Positions 51,256 to 62,225 of a DNA stretch of 64,000 nucleotides are shown here, piece by piece. Position numbers and translations under genes: made by a program. The number at the start of each line of letters is the position of its first letter. The first letter of the stretch is position 1. The stretch comes from Haematobia irritans (lineage: Eukaryota > Arthropoda > Insecta > Diptera > Muscidae): the NCBI RefSeq assembly GCF_050003625.1, contig NC_134400.1, positions 225,224,085-225,288,084 of the forward strand, in the 5' to 3' direction. The notes below the pieces were generated by a model. It made no database searches and was not told the origin of the DNA. It was given only the letters and a program-made list of their open reading frames with translations.

Positions 51256-51590
51256 AGTTCAATGAACTAAACGTGGGTATGAAGTTCAATATGAACTAAA
51301 GCAAACGAAGATATTTGTACGATTCCCAAAAATAGTAAGAATGGTGATGATTTGGCGCCAATGGTGATGATTTGGCGCCAATGATTTTCTTCTTTACTTT
51401 TAGTTAATTTTTTCTTCTATGAGAGATGTAATTTCGTGAACTACAGTTAAAAAGTACAACAGGGAATTAAAATTTCCTGGTTTTAACAAACCTTTGGGGA
51501 AATCTCAAAATGTGGAGTAAAATTTAGTCCAATTTTCGCGCGAGGTAGTTCATTCTTCCTATAAAACAGTTCACTTTTTTTCGGTGTACA
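51255..51590. repeat. CACTGAAAAA-type MITE
   Basis: CAATGAACTAAACG at the left and GTTCACTTTTTTTCGGTGTA at the right. A 20-bp direct duplication (ATGGTGATGATTTGGCGCCA) is present at 51341 and 51361. Confidence 0.55.
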
Positions 51591-51989
51591 ACAATAAAAT
51601 GTCGATGCGGTTGGTAGTGAAAATATGTGAGGTGTCCTGAAAGATGGTTCCAAAGTCTAGAAAGCCTTAAAAGAAACATTCACAAGGCAAAAATTAAATA
51701 CAAGGCATAAGGAGTTGAGTCTTTCTTTTTGATCTATGGTGCGACCTAAAGGCCGGAATTAGGTTCGCACTGTCCCGCTAAAATATCAATTTTGTACAAT
51801 TAATATTCTTTAATAATTAATTTTAAAGAAAATAAACATTTTCAATTGTTGGTTTGGATCATTCCTCATCAAGTTATAATATAATTTACCAAACAAGTTT
51901 TATTCTGCTTTAACAGATTTATTTTCGATTGTAGCGGTTAAACTCGAACTTAATACCACCCTTAACAGCAAACATTTAGAAGTTCTTCT

Positions 51990-52120
51990 ACACCCAGAAA
52001 AAAGTGACCACTTCGTTAAGTTAAAATGAACTCATTGTGAAGAAAGTTGAAATTCGTATAGCGCCAAAGACATTTTTATTTGCTTGAACGATGTGATTTT
52101 CGTAGAAATTAGGTAGAACG
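51990..52120. repeat. CACYCAAAAWAAAGTGAC repeat fragment
   Basis: CACCCAGAAAAAAGTGACCA, TTAAAATGAACTCATTGTGA and GCGCCAAAGACATTTTTATT parallel 38627-38740. Confidence 0.55.
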
Positions 52121-52768
52121 CATTCCATATATTAGTTGACATTTTCCTATATTTATGTACCACTATACTACAGAATGAAAAAATTTAACTGAATTGAATT
52201 CATATATGGAATGATTTTATTGAACGTTTTTCATTCATTTGGACAAATCTTACATATTTGTGGTAAACCTTTTACTTCAAAATTAGAACTGCTTACCTTA
52301 TCTTTTTCTTCAATAAAATACATGTTTTGTTAATATATTAAATATATTTATTAAGAATTAACAGCATCGACTGGCCTTGAAATATTAGTTTATTATTCCA
52401 CTATTTCCAATTTCCATGTAAAGTTACCAACTGTAAAACGTAATGTAAAACGTCACTTCAATTTTTGCACCAAAATCTAACTAATCTTATTTGATTTATT
52501 TTTAAACAATAATCCAATATGTCAACGTTGTACAATAGACCCAAGTGGATACAAAGGGCCATGGGCCAGATTATTTTTCATAATGCCTAACACACTATCG
52601 GGACGCACTCAGCAATAAGAAGAAGTTCATCACTTGTGGTTTCAAAATTGGCTTGCTTGTCCAAACGTGTCTGTAGGCACAGACCAAAATAACTTATAGC
52701 GACCAAAAATAACTTATATGCAAAAACTAGTAATACGGGTCCATTTTTATGCATTTTAATATTTAAAC
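52121..52768. other. No gene recognised
   Basis: AT-rich DNA without shared repeats or protein-like frames. Confidence 0.4.
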
Positions 52769-53757
52769 AAGTATATACGGCCGCAAGTTCGGCCAGGCCG
52801 AATCTTATGTACCCACCACCATGGATTGCGTAGAAACTTCTACTTCTTCTACTTCTGGGGATCGGTTTATATGGGGCCTATATATAATTATGGACCGATA
52901 TCGACCAATTTTTGCATGGGAGTTTGAGGCCATATATTAACACCACGTACCAAATTTCAACTGAATCAGATGAATTTTGGTCTTCCAAGAGGTTCCGGAG
53001 GTCAAATCTGGTGATCGGTTTATATGGGGGCTATATATAATTATGAGCCGATGTGGACCAATTTTTGCATGGTTGTTAGAGAACATCACGTACCAAATTT
53101 CAGCCATATCGGATGAAATTTGCTTCTCTTAGAGGCCTCGCAAGCCAAATCGGGGGATCGGTTTATATGGGGGCTATATATAATTATGGACCGATGTGGA
53201 CCAATTTTTGCATGGTTGTTAGAGACCATATACCGACACCATGTACCAAATTTCAGCCGGATCGGATGAAATTTGCTTCTCTTAGGGGCCTCGCAAGCCA
53301 AATCGGGGGATCGGTTTATATGGGGGCTATATATAATTATGGACCGATGTGGACCAATTTTTGCATGGTTGTTAGAGACCATATACTAACACCATGTACC
53401 AAATTTCAGCCGGATCGGATGAAATTTGCTTCTCTTAGAGGCCTCGCAAGCCAAATTTTGGGGTCCGTTTATATGGGGGCTATACGTAAAAGTGGACCGA
53501 TATGGCCCATTTGCAATACCATCCGACCTACATCAATAACAACTACTTGTGCCAAGTTTCAAGTCGATAGCTTGTTTCGTTCGGAAGTTAGCGTGATTTC
53601 AACAGACGGACGGACGGACGGACATGCTCAGATCGACTCAGAATTTCACCACGACCCAGAATATATATACTTTATGGGGTCTTAGAGCAATATTTCGATG
53701 TGTTACAAACGGAATGACAAAGTTAATATACCCCCCATCCTATGGTGGTGGGTATAA
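52769..53757 (-). mobile_element. Dispersed tandem-unit element, copy 4 (both ends present)
   Basis: Inverse orientation: starts GTATATACGGCCGCAAGTTC and ends CCCCCCATCCTATGGTGGTG then GGTATA. It lacks the minisatellite and most of the tail but has three near-identical 153-bp units (53150-53460) and an intact GACGGACGGACGGACATGCT region. The units are 51 codons long, so one frame (53113-53685) stays open through all three. This is probably a by-product of unit length and not a gene, but it is the youngest-looking copy of the family here. Confidence 0.75.
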
Positions 53758-54209
53758 AAAGTCGACTTTCAACTGAAGGTCATAATGGGATGTGTATTAA
53801 ATTTTGTTTGCCCAACCGCCAAAACATTTTAAGGACATTAATTGTTATCATACATTGTATTTAGCTATACATCTTTAATACAAATATCTAAACGTATTTA
53901 AACCAAATAAAAAAAATAAAATTTAAATGAAATTAATTTGTAATTTGGGATGGGTGACACAACCAAATGAAGGGAACAACGAAAAATTCCATCGTCTGAT
54001 ACAACCAACTCCATATATAGTATTAGTTGGAGTTCCCATAATTCGATTGAGTCGACCGAATTTGTCGGGTGACACAACTGCCAACTGATAGTTGGTGCAA
54101 CTGCCAAAAGGAGGTTGGCAATAAATTCGGTTATCACAACCAATCTGTATTCTCTGTGTAAATTCGAGTAAATGAGAAGAACACAAAAGATCTGTAATAA
54201 TTTAGAGGA
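53758..54209. other. No gene recognised
   Basis: AT-rich flank of the dispersed element. At 54000-54150 there are repeated AGTTGG/CAACTG words of unclear origin (ACAACCAACTCCATATATAG, GTTGGAGTTCCC, CAACTGCCAACTGATAGTTG). Confidence 0.4.
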
Positions 54210-54225
54210 TATATAATCATAGTTG

Positions 54226-54366
54226 TTGTTGTTGTAGCCCTTTGGAGTTGGTATTTTCGAGTTTTTCGGGAAATAAGCATACTCCAAATGGGGGTTTGCA
54301 GTCCTTGGACAGGGTTGAAAACCCTGTGTCCGCCCCGGGCGGTAGACCCGACTGCAACGAGGGCGG
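54226..54366 (-). mobile_element. Short (CAA)n-tailed retroposon, 16-bp target duplication
   Basis: 141 bp flanked by perfect 16-mers TATATAATCATAGTTG (54210-54225, 54367-54382). On the minus strand it begins CCGCCCTCGTTGCAGTCGGG and ends GGGCTACAACAACAA. A long duplication and simple-repeat 3' tail indicate LINE-type integration. It may be a SINE or a drastically 5'-truncated non-LTR element. It contains a 10-bp hairpin-like GACAGGGTTGAAAACCCTGT. Confidence 0.85.
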
Positions 54367-54599
54367 TATATAATCATAGTTGGAAGAAACGCTGCTTGTT
54401 ATTTTGTAGAGGGATATGCCAAAACCCCCCTACCAACGCCAATATCATTAATAAATTATATTTAAATATAAACAAATACTGACTATCAAAATTCCGCCAG
54501 CCGTAAACAAATTATAACAAACTTGAATACCTACTTAAATATGCTTTTGTCCAGGGTCTGAATTTTCAATTGTAGAACATTTGAAGCCACACTAAATAT

Positions 54600-55110
54600 T
54601 GCCAATTAAAATTTATTTGGTCAATTGATTGAAACTTATATCTAATTAATAATTTTTTTATTTACACTGACACTATTTAATCACTTTTTAATCAAATTAA
54701 AAAATATAGTCAGGTAAGAAAATGATTGAAAATGTTTAGGTTTTCATTTGAATGTAATTAATTTTGTTCGGAAATAATTTTTATATATATATACACAAAC
54801 ATACTAATCATAAGAAAATTATTACGCAAAATGTGAAATAATTAATTTCTTAGAAGACTCAATCAAAAAATTAATTGAAAAAATATGATGAAGTTCAACT
54901 AAATTATTAATTGTCTCATTTAAAAAATTAGCGATCAAAATAAATTATAGGTTACATTGAATAAAAAAATGAAGGTGCCGAAGAAATGAATTACTTTTTT
55001 AATCCAGTGTATTTTTTATGTTTGAGTACTTATGTGATTGATGCTTTAATTTTCGTGATTGAAAACATTTATTCGATCAATAAATTTCGTGATTCAATCA
55101 ATTCAAGAAT
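54600..55110. repeat. AATTAATT MITE, diverged
   Basis: TTGGTCAATTGATTGAAACT, AAAAAATTAATTGAAAAAAT, GTGATTGATGCTTTAATTTT and CGTGATTCAATCAATTCAAG. A large copy with weakly preserved edges. Confidence 0.55.
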
Positions 55111-55688
55111 TTTTTCTGCACATATTGCCGATACTATTTCAATACATTAATTAATATTGGACATGAGAAGAACAACAGTTTTGCAATTCTGTGGGTACTA
55201 TGTTAGGTTTCGAACCGTACTTTTTTTGATTATTTTATTTGTTTAAAAGATGAATTTGTACACAAACTTTAAACTGTTTAACGAGATTTGATAAAAATAT
55301 AATCGTCATCATATACATGTTTTTGCACTTTTATGTTGTTATCTAACGTTATGACAACGAATTTAAAGGCATTACCAATATAATCTTATTTGTAATGAAC
55401 ATTTCATCATCATAATCAGCCATCGGAAATAGAGATAGTAAATGTACCCTAAATTTACTTTCACCACCCAGAAAAAGTTTTTATTTCCTAAAAACATTTC
55501 TTGTATTTTAGATTTTTCTAAAACAAAAATAAATCACAATAGTATTCTATTGGAAAATATTTATTTTCATTGCGTTTCTCTTTTCTTTATTTTGAATGAA
55601 AAAAAACGTGTGAGAGCCTATTACATTTCGTATGAGATATTAGCCGTATTTTAGTTTCTTACGTGTGTGTGGTCTTTCAAATAATTGA
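55111..55688. other. No gene recognised
   Basis: AT-rich region downstream of cuticle gene 3, presumably containing its polyadenylation site; no repeat assigned. Confidence 0.4.
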
Positions 55689-56762
55689 TTAATGTAAACG
55701 TTGGTTAATATATGTGGTACTTTTAGCCAATGGTAAATGCCCATGACCATTTCCTCCCACACGAATGGATTCAATTCGAGGCAAAGTTGTTAATACCGTA
55801 GGGATCTCGACAGTATAATGGGTATTGGGATTGTCCACGGTGAAATAGGTATCTTGTGAATTTCGCACATTTGGCTCGTCTTGCCATAAATTGATGGATC
55901 GTAGATTGGATATATCAATGCGATTGCCATTGGAGTTTTCCTCGTTCCGATTACCGTTATTATTTTGATCATTTTCATTGGAGGAGGGATGCCCATTGTC
56001 ATTTCCCACCTTAAGTATAACATTTGATTCGGCGTTTTCCGTGCTGTAGAGTGTCCTTAAATCTGATGTGCCACCATTGGGTTCTATACGTGCCTGGGCA
56101 TGGGCATGAGCTTGCCCACCATGACTACGTGCTTCGGCTTGGGCACTTATTATGTACGTTGTCATAAGCTGTGACTGTTGCTCCTCCCGAGCTCTTTCTT
56201 CTTCATGTTCTCGTAGCAACGAGAGCAATTGATCCCTGGATGTCTGGTGAACCAATAGCTGCTCCCGCGCATTCTGTTGAAACTCAGCATTGTGGATAGC
56301 TTCAGCGGATGCCTGTTGTATTGCAGCATTTTCCAATTCTTCGGTATCGGGTTGCATGGCAGCCTGAAGGGCTGCTTCGCGATATGCCTCAAAATGGGCA
56401 TGCTTGGCTATTTCAACTTCTGGCGTATCCGTTACTTGTTCTGGTGGTTGACTATTATCCACAGGCTGAACGGGAAGATTAGTAGCTGATGCAGTAAATC
56501 CTTGGTTTCGACCAGCCTCATATTTCACAGTTTGCAATTTGCCATCTGAATCGATGTACGAATAGAATCCCTTAGAAGAACCATCGAGCGTCGTGTACTC
56601 AGCCTTAGCAGATTCTTCTCCACTATAGCCGAATGAGTAAAATCCTTTAGAGTCCTGTTCTCTGTATTCAGTTGTAGGAATTTCAGTCTTGACCAGGACC
56701 AAGTGATGATTGCGGGATGCAGTTACCACCGCAAATAGGGCACAAATGATGATAAATTTCAT
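55689..56762 (-). CDS. RR-1 cuticular protein with long Gln/Asn-rich tail, Cpr72E-like
   Basis: 357 residues from ATG 56762 (signal peptide MKFIIICALFAVVTA); two codons upstream begin with TTG and are leader. RR-1 domain at about 33-97 (EQDSKGFYSFGYSGEESAKA, GFYSYIDSDGKLQTVKYEAG, GFTASATNLP). One TDTPEVEIAKHAHFEAYREA motif follows at about 111-130. Then come an Ala/Gln/Glu-rich segment (130-225), an Asn-rich tract near 262-285 and a C-terminal stretch ending YINQRLH. Single exon and intact. It is more diverged from the two other cuticle genes than they are from each other, and about 9 kb away. Extracellular, chitin-binding by family. TATAAG at 56803-56798. Confidence 0.92.
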   Translation of the reverse strand: MKFIIICALFAVVTASRNHHLVLVKTEIPTTEYREQDSKGFYSFGYSGEESAKAEYTTLDGSSKGFYSYIDSDGKLQTVKYEAGRNQGFTASATNLPVQPVDNSQPPEQVTDTPEVEIAKHAHFEAYREAALQAAMQPDTEELENAAIQQASAEAIHNAEFQQNAREQLLVHQTSRDQLLSLLREHEEERAREEQQSQLMTTYIISAQAEARSHGGQAHAHAQARIEPNGGTSDLRTLYSTENAESNVILKVGNDNGHPSSNENDQNNNGNRNEENSNGNRIDISNLRSINLWQDEPNVRNSQDTYFTVDNPNTHYTVEIPTVLTTLPRIESIRVGGNGHGHLPLAKSTTYINQRLH

Positions 56763-56797
56763 TTTCAAATAGAATCGTTTCCTCTGTGCAAGCTCCT

Positions 56798-56803
56798 CTT
56801 ATA
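56798..56803 (-). promoter_or_regulatory. TATA-like box of cuticle gene 3
   Basis: TATAAG on the minus strand, 36-41 bases before the ATG. A start 30 bases downstream would leave a leader of only about 10 nt, so either the leader is very short or another promoter is used. Confidence 0.4.
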
Positions 56804-57405
56804 TCCGATTGTGTGAAGCTTTAGACTGTTTCTAATACCGAATGATCTTTTTGGTTACAATTTATAGCGATTGTAGGGCTTTGGTTTGAATTGCGCCCTT
56901 ACAGTCACTATGTCTCCAAATATAATTGTAGCCATTGACCAGATTTTTTTTCTTGTTTGGTTGCATCCATGTCACTCTATCATCGCGACGTCTCATTTTT
57001 GTTTCGCTCTGATTTAAAAGTCTTCTTTTTTGACCTCGAATTAAGCGCCCAAACGGATGAAATGCCGTTTGATGGTAACATATACCATGTGGTTCGTGCT
57101 GGCTGACTGCATGGCGGTGGAAGTGGTTGATGCGTGGAGCCACCGCCTCTAGTGTGGTAAGCCACCTATTCAAGCATCATCCAGCTGCAATCACCAGAGA
57201 TAGTGGAAGGTGGTACATATCAATGTACTACAGCATCGATGACTTGGTGAATAATTTTGCAAGTTCTCTGTCTTCTTTGCCTTTAAGCAAATGTTTCATC
57301 ACAAACTGTATCAGATTTCTATATAATTTGGAATGTAGTCTACTCGCGAAATGACAACCTAAATTTTGAATTGCAAAATGTTAAGTTAACAGACTGAATT
57401 GACTA
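56804..57405. other. Upstream region of cuticle gene 3; no other gene
   Basis: Balanced composition, no shared repeats and no protein-like frame. Plausibly regulatory sequence. Confidence 0.4.
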
Positions 57406-58868
57406 CAGTGGTGTGCAGAAATGAGTACATAATTATTTTTTTTTTCAATTCTAAACGAATAAAAAAGCAGCAATAAAGAAACTCCAATTAATTTATATTT
57501 TTCTTTATTCCTTCTTCAATTCTAAATAATACAACAAAAACTCAAAACAAAAAGTAAAGAATTCAGAGAGATAAATAAACATAACAAAAAATACTCGCAT
57601 GCACTCAATTTTGCACTTTTCTATACCGGTGTCAGTTGGAACATTTTCTAGTACTTGGTCCATAACCCTTTATTTTTTAATACCATATTTATACGTTTTG
57701 GCATACTTTCAACCAACCAACCAACTCGTTCCCACAGGTCGTCCAGCCGTCTTCCCACGATTGACCATACATTTTCAATCGGGCTGAGGTCGGGGCTTTG
57801 CACTGGCCAATTCATCACTTGAAATGTTTGCTCACTAAGTCATTTTTTCGCTATTTTTGCACTACGCTTCGGATCACCATATGCACTCTTGTCAATAAAA
57901 TCGGGGAGATGAGTCTGCTAAATGGCGAGGTAGTCTTCCTTCTTCATTATACCATCAATTTTCTGCAATGGCCCAATGTGCCACCAAGAGAAGCAGCCCC
58001 AAACCATGATGCTTCCACCACCATGCTTCACAGTTTGTTTAACATGGTGGCGTTGAATGGTATCACCAGGACGACGCCAGCAATATTGTTTACCGTCCGA
58101 TTGGAAACGGTTAAATTTTTGATTCATATAACCAGATAACACGTTTCCAGTCATCTGTCGTCCAATTTTTATGCTCTCTTGCAAACTTCATTCGCTCTTT
58201 TTGTTCTTTTCGGACAATGCAGGTTTATTTTTTTACAGCTGAAACATAACCAATGTTGTACAGTGCTCGTCTTGCTGTCCATTCACTAACTTGCTTATTT
58301 TTGGCAATAGTTGTAGTTTTCGGCGTTACGGACTTGTTCTGCCTCATTTCTGCCATTATAAGGCAATCGTCCGTTCGTTCGGTCAACAGTATTCGGTGGC
58401 CTCTGGTTTGCTCTTATATTTAGTATCTTGGCTATTTTCCGCGGGTCTCCATTATTAGTTAAGGAAACTATATTGTCCTCCACATCGTGCGATAACTTTT
58501 TCATTTTAAATTTTATTTGAAATTATTGCAGTACACTTCGAATAAAGCTTTAACTCTTACTAGCAAACACGTTTCTAAACACAAAGTTATATTACTGATC
58601 ATAAAGAAAGACAAAAAATACAAAACTAACGGTATATTTTGTTTTTATGCTGAGTACATCAAAAAGTGCAAAATTGAGTACATGCGAGTTTTTTTTGTTA
58701 TCTTTATTTATCTCTCTGAATTCTTTACTTTTTGTTTTGAGTTTTTTAGAATTGAAGGAGGGATATAGGAAAAAATAAAATTATTTTGAGTTTCTTTATT
58801 GCTGCGTTTTATTATTCGTTTAGAATTGAAAAAAAAATTAATTATATACTCATTTCTACACGCCACTG
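57406..58868 (-). mobile_element. Tc1-like element with ~210-bp inverted repeats
   Basis: 1463 bp between TA duplications (57404-57405, 58869-58870). Ends are CAGTGGTGTGCAGAAATGAG and CAGTGGCGTGTAGAAATGAG. The inverted repeats extend to about 57622 and from about 58662, with blocks such as AGAATTCAGAGAGATAAATA preserved in both. Long inverted-repeat ends are typical of some Tc1 families. Confidence 0.9.
57655..58504 (-). pseudogene. Tc1-type transposase, multiple breaks
   Basis: The N-terminal helix-turn-helix starts at 58504 (MKKLSHDVEDNIVSLTNNGD). The middle part gives KFNRFQSDGKQYCWRRPGDT and VKHGGGSIMVWGCFSWWHIG. The C-terminal part gives QVMNWPVQSPDLSPIENVWS and GRRLDDLWERVGWLV, i.e. 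the conserved SPDLSPIENVW motif with the catalytic Glu. Frameshifts occur near 58300, 58150 and 57915, with further stops. Inactive. Confidence 0.85.
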
Positions 58869-59597
58869 TAGATGGTCATAAATTCTTAACATTTGTGTTA
58901 CCGCATATGAAACAATGTATTTGAGATTCTCTATTATTTGGAATACGTCAGTTTAGCTACCAACAAGGTTGCTGCAGTTGGTAGAGTCCTACCCAAATTG
59001 GTAGATATTTTGCTGTTAGGCAGATTGGAAGAATCATTGGTGTTTTTCGGTAGATTTTTGACTAGTTTTATTGCGGAGAAATCAGGATGATATAGATTAT
59101 TCCATTGGAATTTATTCAGTAATTACATAAATATTGACATCGTATAAAAGCTATGTGAAGAATCTTAAACAATTTTTGTTTTCTTTGGAAGAAAATTATT
59201 TTTCATTTCTCCATATCAACCACCAAAATGAAATTGTTTGTTTTCATTGTGGCTGATTGTGGGAAGAATTTTCTAAAAAATTGGCCGAATTATTTGAAGG
59301 ATACTAATTTCAATATACAACTCCACTATGTTAGAAGAAGATTAAAGTTGATTGTTTTATTATACATTTTCCAAAAAAGAACTACGTTGTACGAAAATTG
59401 AACTAAATTATACTCCACATTTTAAGATATCCACAAAGCATTGGAAAATTAAATTGCCTGGCTGGCGTACATTTTAGCTACATTTCTCGAAATTACACCC
59501 TCCATTAGAAGAAAAAATGAACTAAAGTAAAGAAAAAATCATTTTATTTTGTTAACATTTTTGTTTAAATTTCATGTTTAGACATTAATCTATTCTA
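58869..59597. repeat. AACTAAAAT-type MITE remains, no gene
   Basis: 59210-59575 contains AACTACGTTGTACGAAAATT, GAACTAAATTATACTCCACA and AGAAAAAATGAACTAAAGTA, blocks shared with 51300-51560. The part before 59200 has no recognised feature. Confidence 0.45.
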
Positions 59598-60893
59598 AAG
59601 GGTGATACAGTCAAAATTTGGTCAAGGGAAAACGCGTGTAAATCGGTGAAATCGTTTATTTAAAAAATCAAATTAAATTTCTTTTTCAAGTTCAATAAGT
59701 ATAAAATTCAGGAAAAATATTCAGTTAGGCTTTCGCTTTTTCAAATCCGAATTGTCGGGCCTCACGCTTGACACCTGCCATCAGATTTTGTACAGCCACC
59801 TTGTCCACCTTCTTCGCCGCAGAAAGCCAGTTTGCCATGAATTGCTGCTCGTCCTTAGTAGTTTTTTGGTCTTCTTTAGGTTCCGCTTGACAATAGCCCA
59901 GTATTTCTCAATTGGGCGGAGCTCTGGCGTATTGGGAGGGTTCTTGTCCTTGGGAACCACCTGCACGTTGTTGGCGGCGTACCACTCCATGGCCTTTTTA
60001 CCGTAATGGCATGATTCCAAATCCGGCCAAAACAGTACGGAACAACCGTGTTTCTCCAGGAAAGGCAGCAGACGTTTATTCAAACACTCTTTCACGTAAA
60101 TTTCTTGGTTGACAGTCCCGGAAGCTATGAAAATGCTGCTTTTCAAGCCACAGGTACAGATGTCTTGCCAAACCAGATATTTCTTTGCGAACTTTGACAG
60201 TTTTATGTGCTTGAAAATATCTGCTACCTTTCCCCTTCCTTTTGCCGTATAAAACTCCTGTCCCGGAAGCTGCTTGTAGTCGGCTTTGACGTAGGTTTCG
60301 TCGTCCATTACCACGCAGTCAAACTTCGTCAGCATCGTCGTGTACAGCCTCCGGGATCGCGCTTTGGCCGTCGTATTTTGTTTATCATCATGATTTGGAG
60401 TCACTACCTTCTTGTAAGTCCATAGTCCGGCTCGTTTTTTGGCTCGATGCACGGTTGTAGACGATACACCCAGCTTATTTGCGGCATCTCGGAGAGAGAG
60501 GTTAGGGTTTCGCTTGAAACTACCGGAACTCTCTTTGTCGTCTCAGCGGCTTCCGGTTTTCGATTTCGCCCCGATACAGACTTCCTGGCTGTCGACAAAC
60601 GTTCCCCAAACATATTAATTACATTTGTAACGGTTGATTTGGCAACATTTAGCGATTTTGCCAGCTTTGCGTGCGAGTAGCTCGGATTTTCGCGATGCGC
60701 GAGCAAAATTTTGATACGCTGCTCTTCTTGCTTGGACGGCATTTTGACAACTGAAGAGTGAATTCCAAAATCAAAATAGGAGCAACATTCTACACACACA
60801 CCTTCAAAATGAGGGGTGTTCAGGTTTTTTAAATGCAAAATTGAAAGAAATACGTCAAGTTTATATTGACCAAATTTTGACCGTGTCACCCTT
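59598..60893 (-). mobile_element. DD37E Tc1/mariner element, copy 2
   Basis: 1296 bp, ends AAGGGTGATACAGTCAAAAT and TTGACCGTGTCACCCTT, with TA duplications (59596-59597, 60894-60895). Very similar throughout to copy 1. Confidence 0.93.
59725..60742 (-). pseudogene. DD37E transposase, copy 2 (frameshifted)
   Basis: Starts ATG 60742 (MPSKQEEQRIKILLAHRENP). A one-base loss near 60521 in the RVAGSFKRN region shifts the frame (TTKRVPVVSSE). Downstream, in the second frame, HRAKKRAGLWTYKKVV, MDDETYVKADYKQLPGQEFY, WPDLESCHYGKKAMEW and TPELRPIEKYWAIVKRNLKK keep the full catalytic triad, including the first Asp altered in copy 1. The A6 run (59862-59867) and the out-of-frame C-terminus are the same as in copy 1. 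Confidence 0.87.
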
Positions 60894-60895
60894 TA

Positions 60896-61200
60896 TCATA
60901 TAGTAGTGAGCGACCAGGTGGTTGCTAATTTATTACGGAAATACCACTCCATGTTATTTTTTATTTTGTCGATCGATCTGATTACATTTTTAAATACCAA
61001 CGCGATCCACGTTTTTACTATAAATTCACACAAATCATTTTAATAAATAAATTATTTCTTAATTCACATTGCAAATGACGCCTTGTTATGAAACTAACTA
61101 AACTCAACATATGGAAGTATTGAACACGCTCTAATTATTCGCATTTTTGGTTTTGTATGGGATTTCGCTGCACCGAAACGAACATACTACCGACCTTTAA
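60896..61200. other. No gene recognised
   Basis: AT-rich spacer between the DD37E copy and the ATATG-motif repeat. Confidence 0.4.
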
Positions 61201-61204
61201 TACA

Positions 61205-61450
61205 CGGACGAAAAATACTGTTTTTCATGTGTTTCGGTGTAAACATTATATGTTTGGAACTCAAATTTTTAGCACATTATTTTTAACTTCATAATGTTCA
61301 TAAACTAGCATAACAACTAGCGACATATATGTTAATATGTTAGAACATATTATGTTTGGGACATAACATTTTTTTAAATATAATATATGTGAATGCAAAC
61401 ATATATTAATTTAGAAATTGCCTATAAACATATATGTGTTTAGAAAGAGA
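61205..61450. repeat. ACATATTATATGTTTGG-motif repeat
   Basis: AACATTATATGTTTGGAACT, TAGAACATATTATGTTTGGG and AAATATAATATATGTG repeat the motifs of 28208-28385. Confidence 0.5.
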
Positions 61451-61569
61451 GACCGAGAGATTATAAAGAAAAACTAAAGATGACGAATGGGAGATATTAC
61501 GAAAGACATCAACACAACACGAAGGAATATGTGAAACGTGATTGTTTGTTAACTTTTATGTTTTGTTTA

Positions 61570-61745
61570 TACACTCATAGAAAAAAGTCTGTTGTTAATA
61601 GCAAACGCTTTCTGCTGTTTTTCAGCTAACAAAATGCTTCTGTTTTAGCAGATGTTTTTGCTAAAACAGCAAACAATCTGTTATTTTGGAAAAGCAGACA
61701 TACTGCAGAAAAGTCAGTAGTATTCTGAAATTTTCTGTTGATCCG
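61570..61745. mobile_element. GCTGTTTTAGCAAAC-family element with CACTCATAGAAAAAAGTCTG edge
   Basis: Left edge ACTCATAGAAAAAAGTCTGT is the inverse of the edge at 8224-8246 (CAGACTTTTTTCTATGAGTG). Between the edges are alternating AGCAAACGCTTTCTGCTGTT, TTAGCAGATGTTTTTGCTAA and AACAGCAAACAATCTG words. Confidence 0.6.
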
Positions 61746-61941
61746 AATAAAATTATAAAGTCTCTCCAGTCAAATCGACAATAGTAAAATGGTACACATT
61801 ATAAAACTTCAAACGTTAAAAACAATTAGCATTTTTTTGATTATGCAATAACATTTGTGCAACATCTTTTAGTAACTTACATTTTAAGGTGGGTTCGAGT
61901 TTAGCCGATTACGATTACTTTTCTCTAGTTACTGGATTGCA

Positions 61942-62073
61942 TTCGCGTACTTTTCACTCTTTTGCTAGTTTTTATTGGATAATTATTGGAAGAAAAGTAC
62001 GCGAATAGACCTAATGTTGGTTTTGACAAATGTCAACGTCACTTTTCAACGAAAAAGTGACGTTGACATTTGT
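61942..62073. repeat. Two adjacent perfect hairpins (14 bp and 21 bp)
   Basis: TTCGCGTACTTTTC (61942-61955) is repeated inverted at 61992-62005. Then ACAAATGTCAACGTCACTTT plus T (62026-62046) is repeated inverted at 62053-62073, with only a 6-nt loop (CAACGA). Non-coding; may be the core of a MITE whose edges I cannot place. Confidence 0.75.
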
Positions 62074-62225
62074 TTCACTTTTAAACGAAAACACGAGTCA
62101 AGCAGGGAAAATAGAAAATTATTTTATGTTGTTTGGTAAGTATTGGATTGTATAATATTGTCTTTAAAAGCCTTTTGTTTTTAATAATTTTTAGATTGGA
62201 AAATTGCTATTATACATTTATATAT

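Noticed and set aside
53113..53685. 190-codon repetitive frame as a protein-coding gene
   Set aside because: It tracks the 153-bp units of a dispersed repeat and lacks a promoter, start context and family resemblance. Kept only as a finding.
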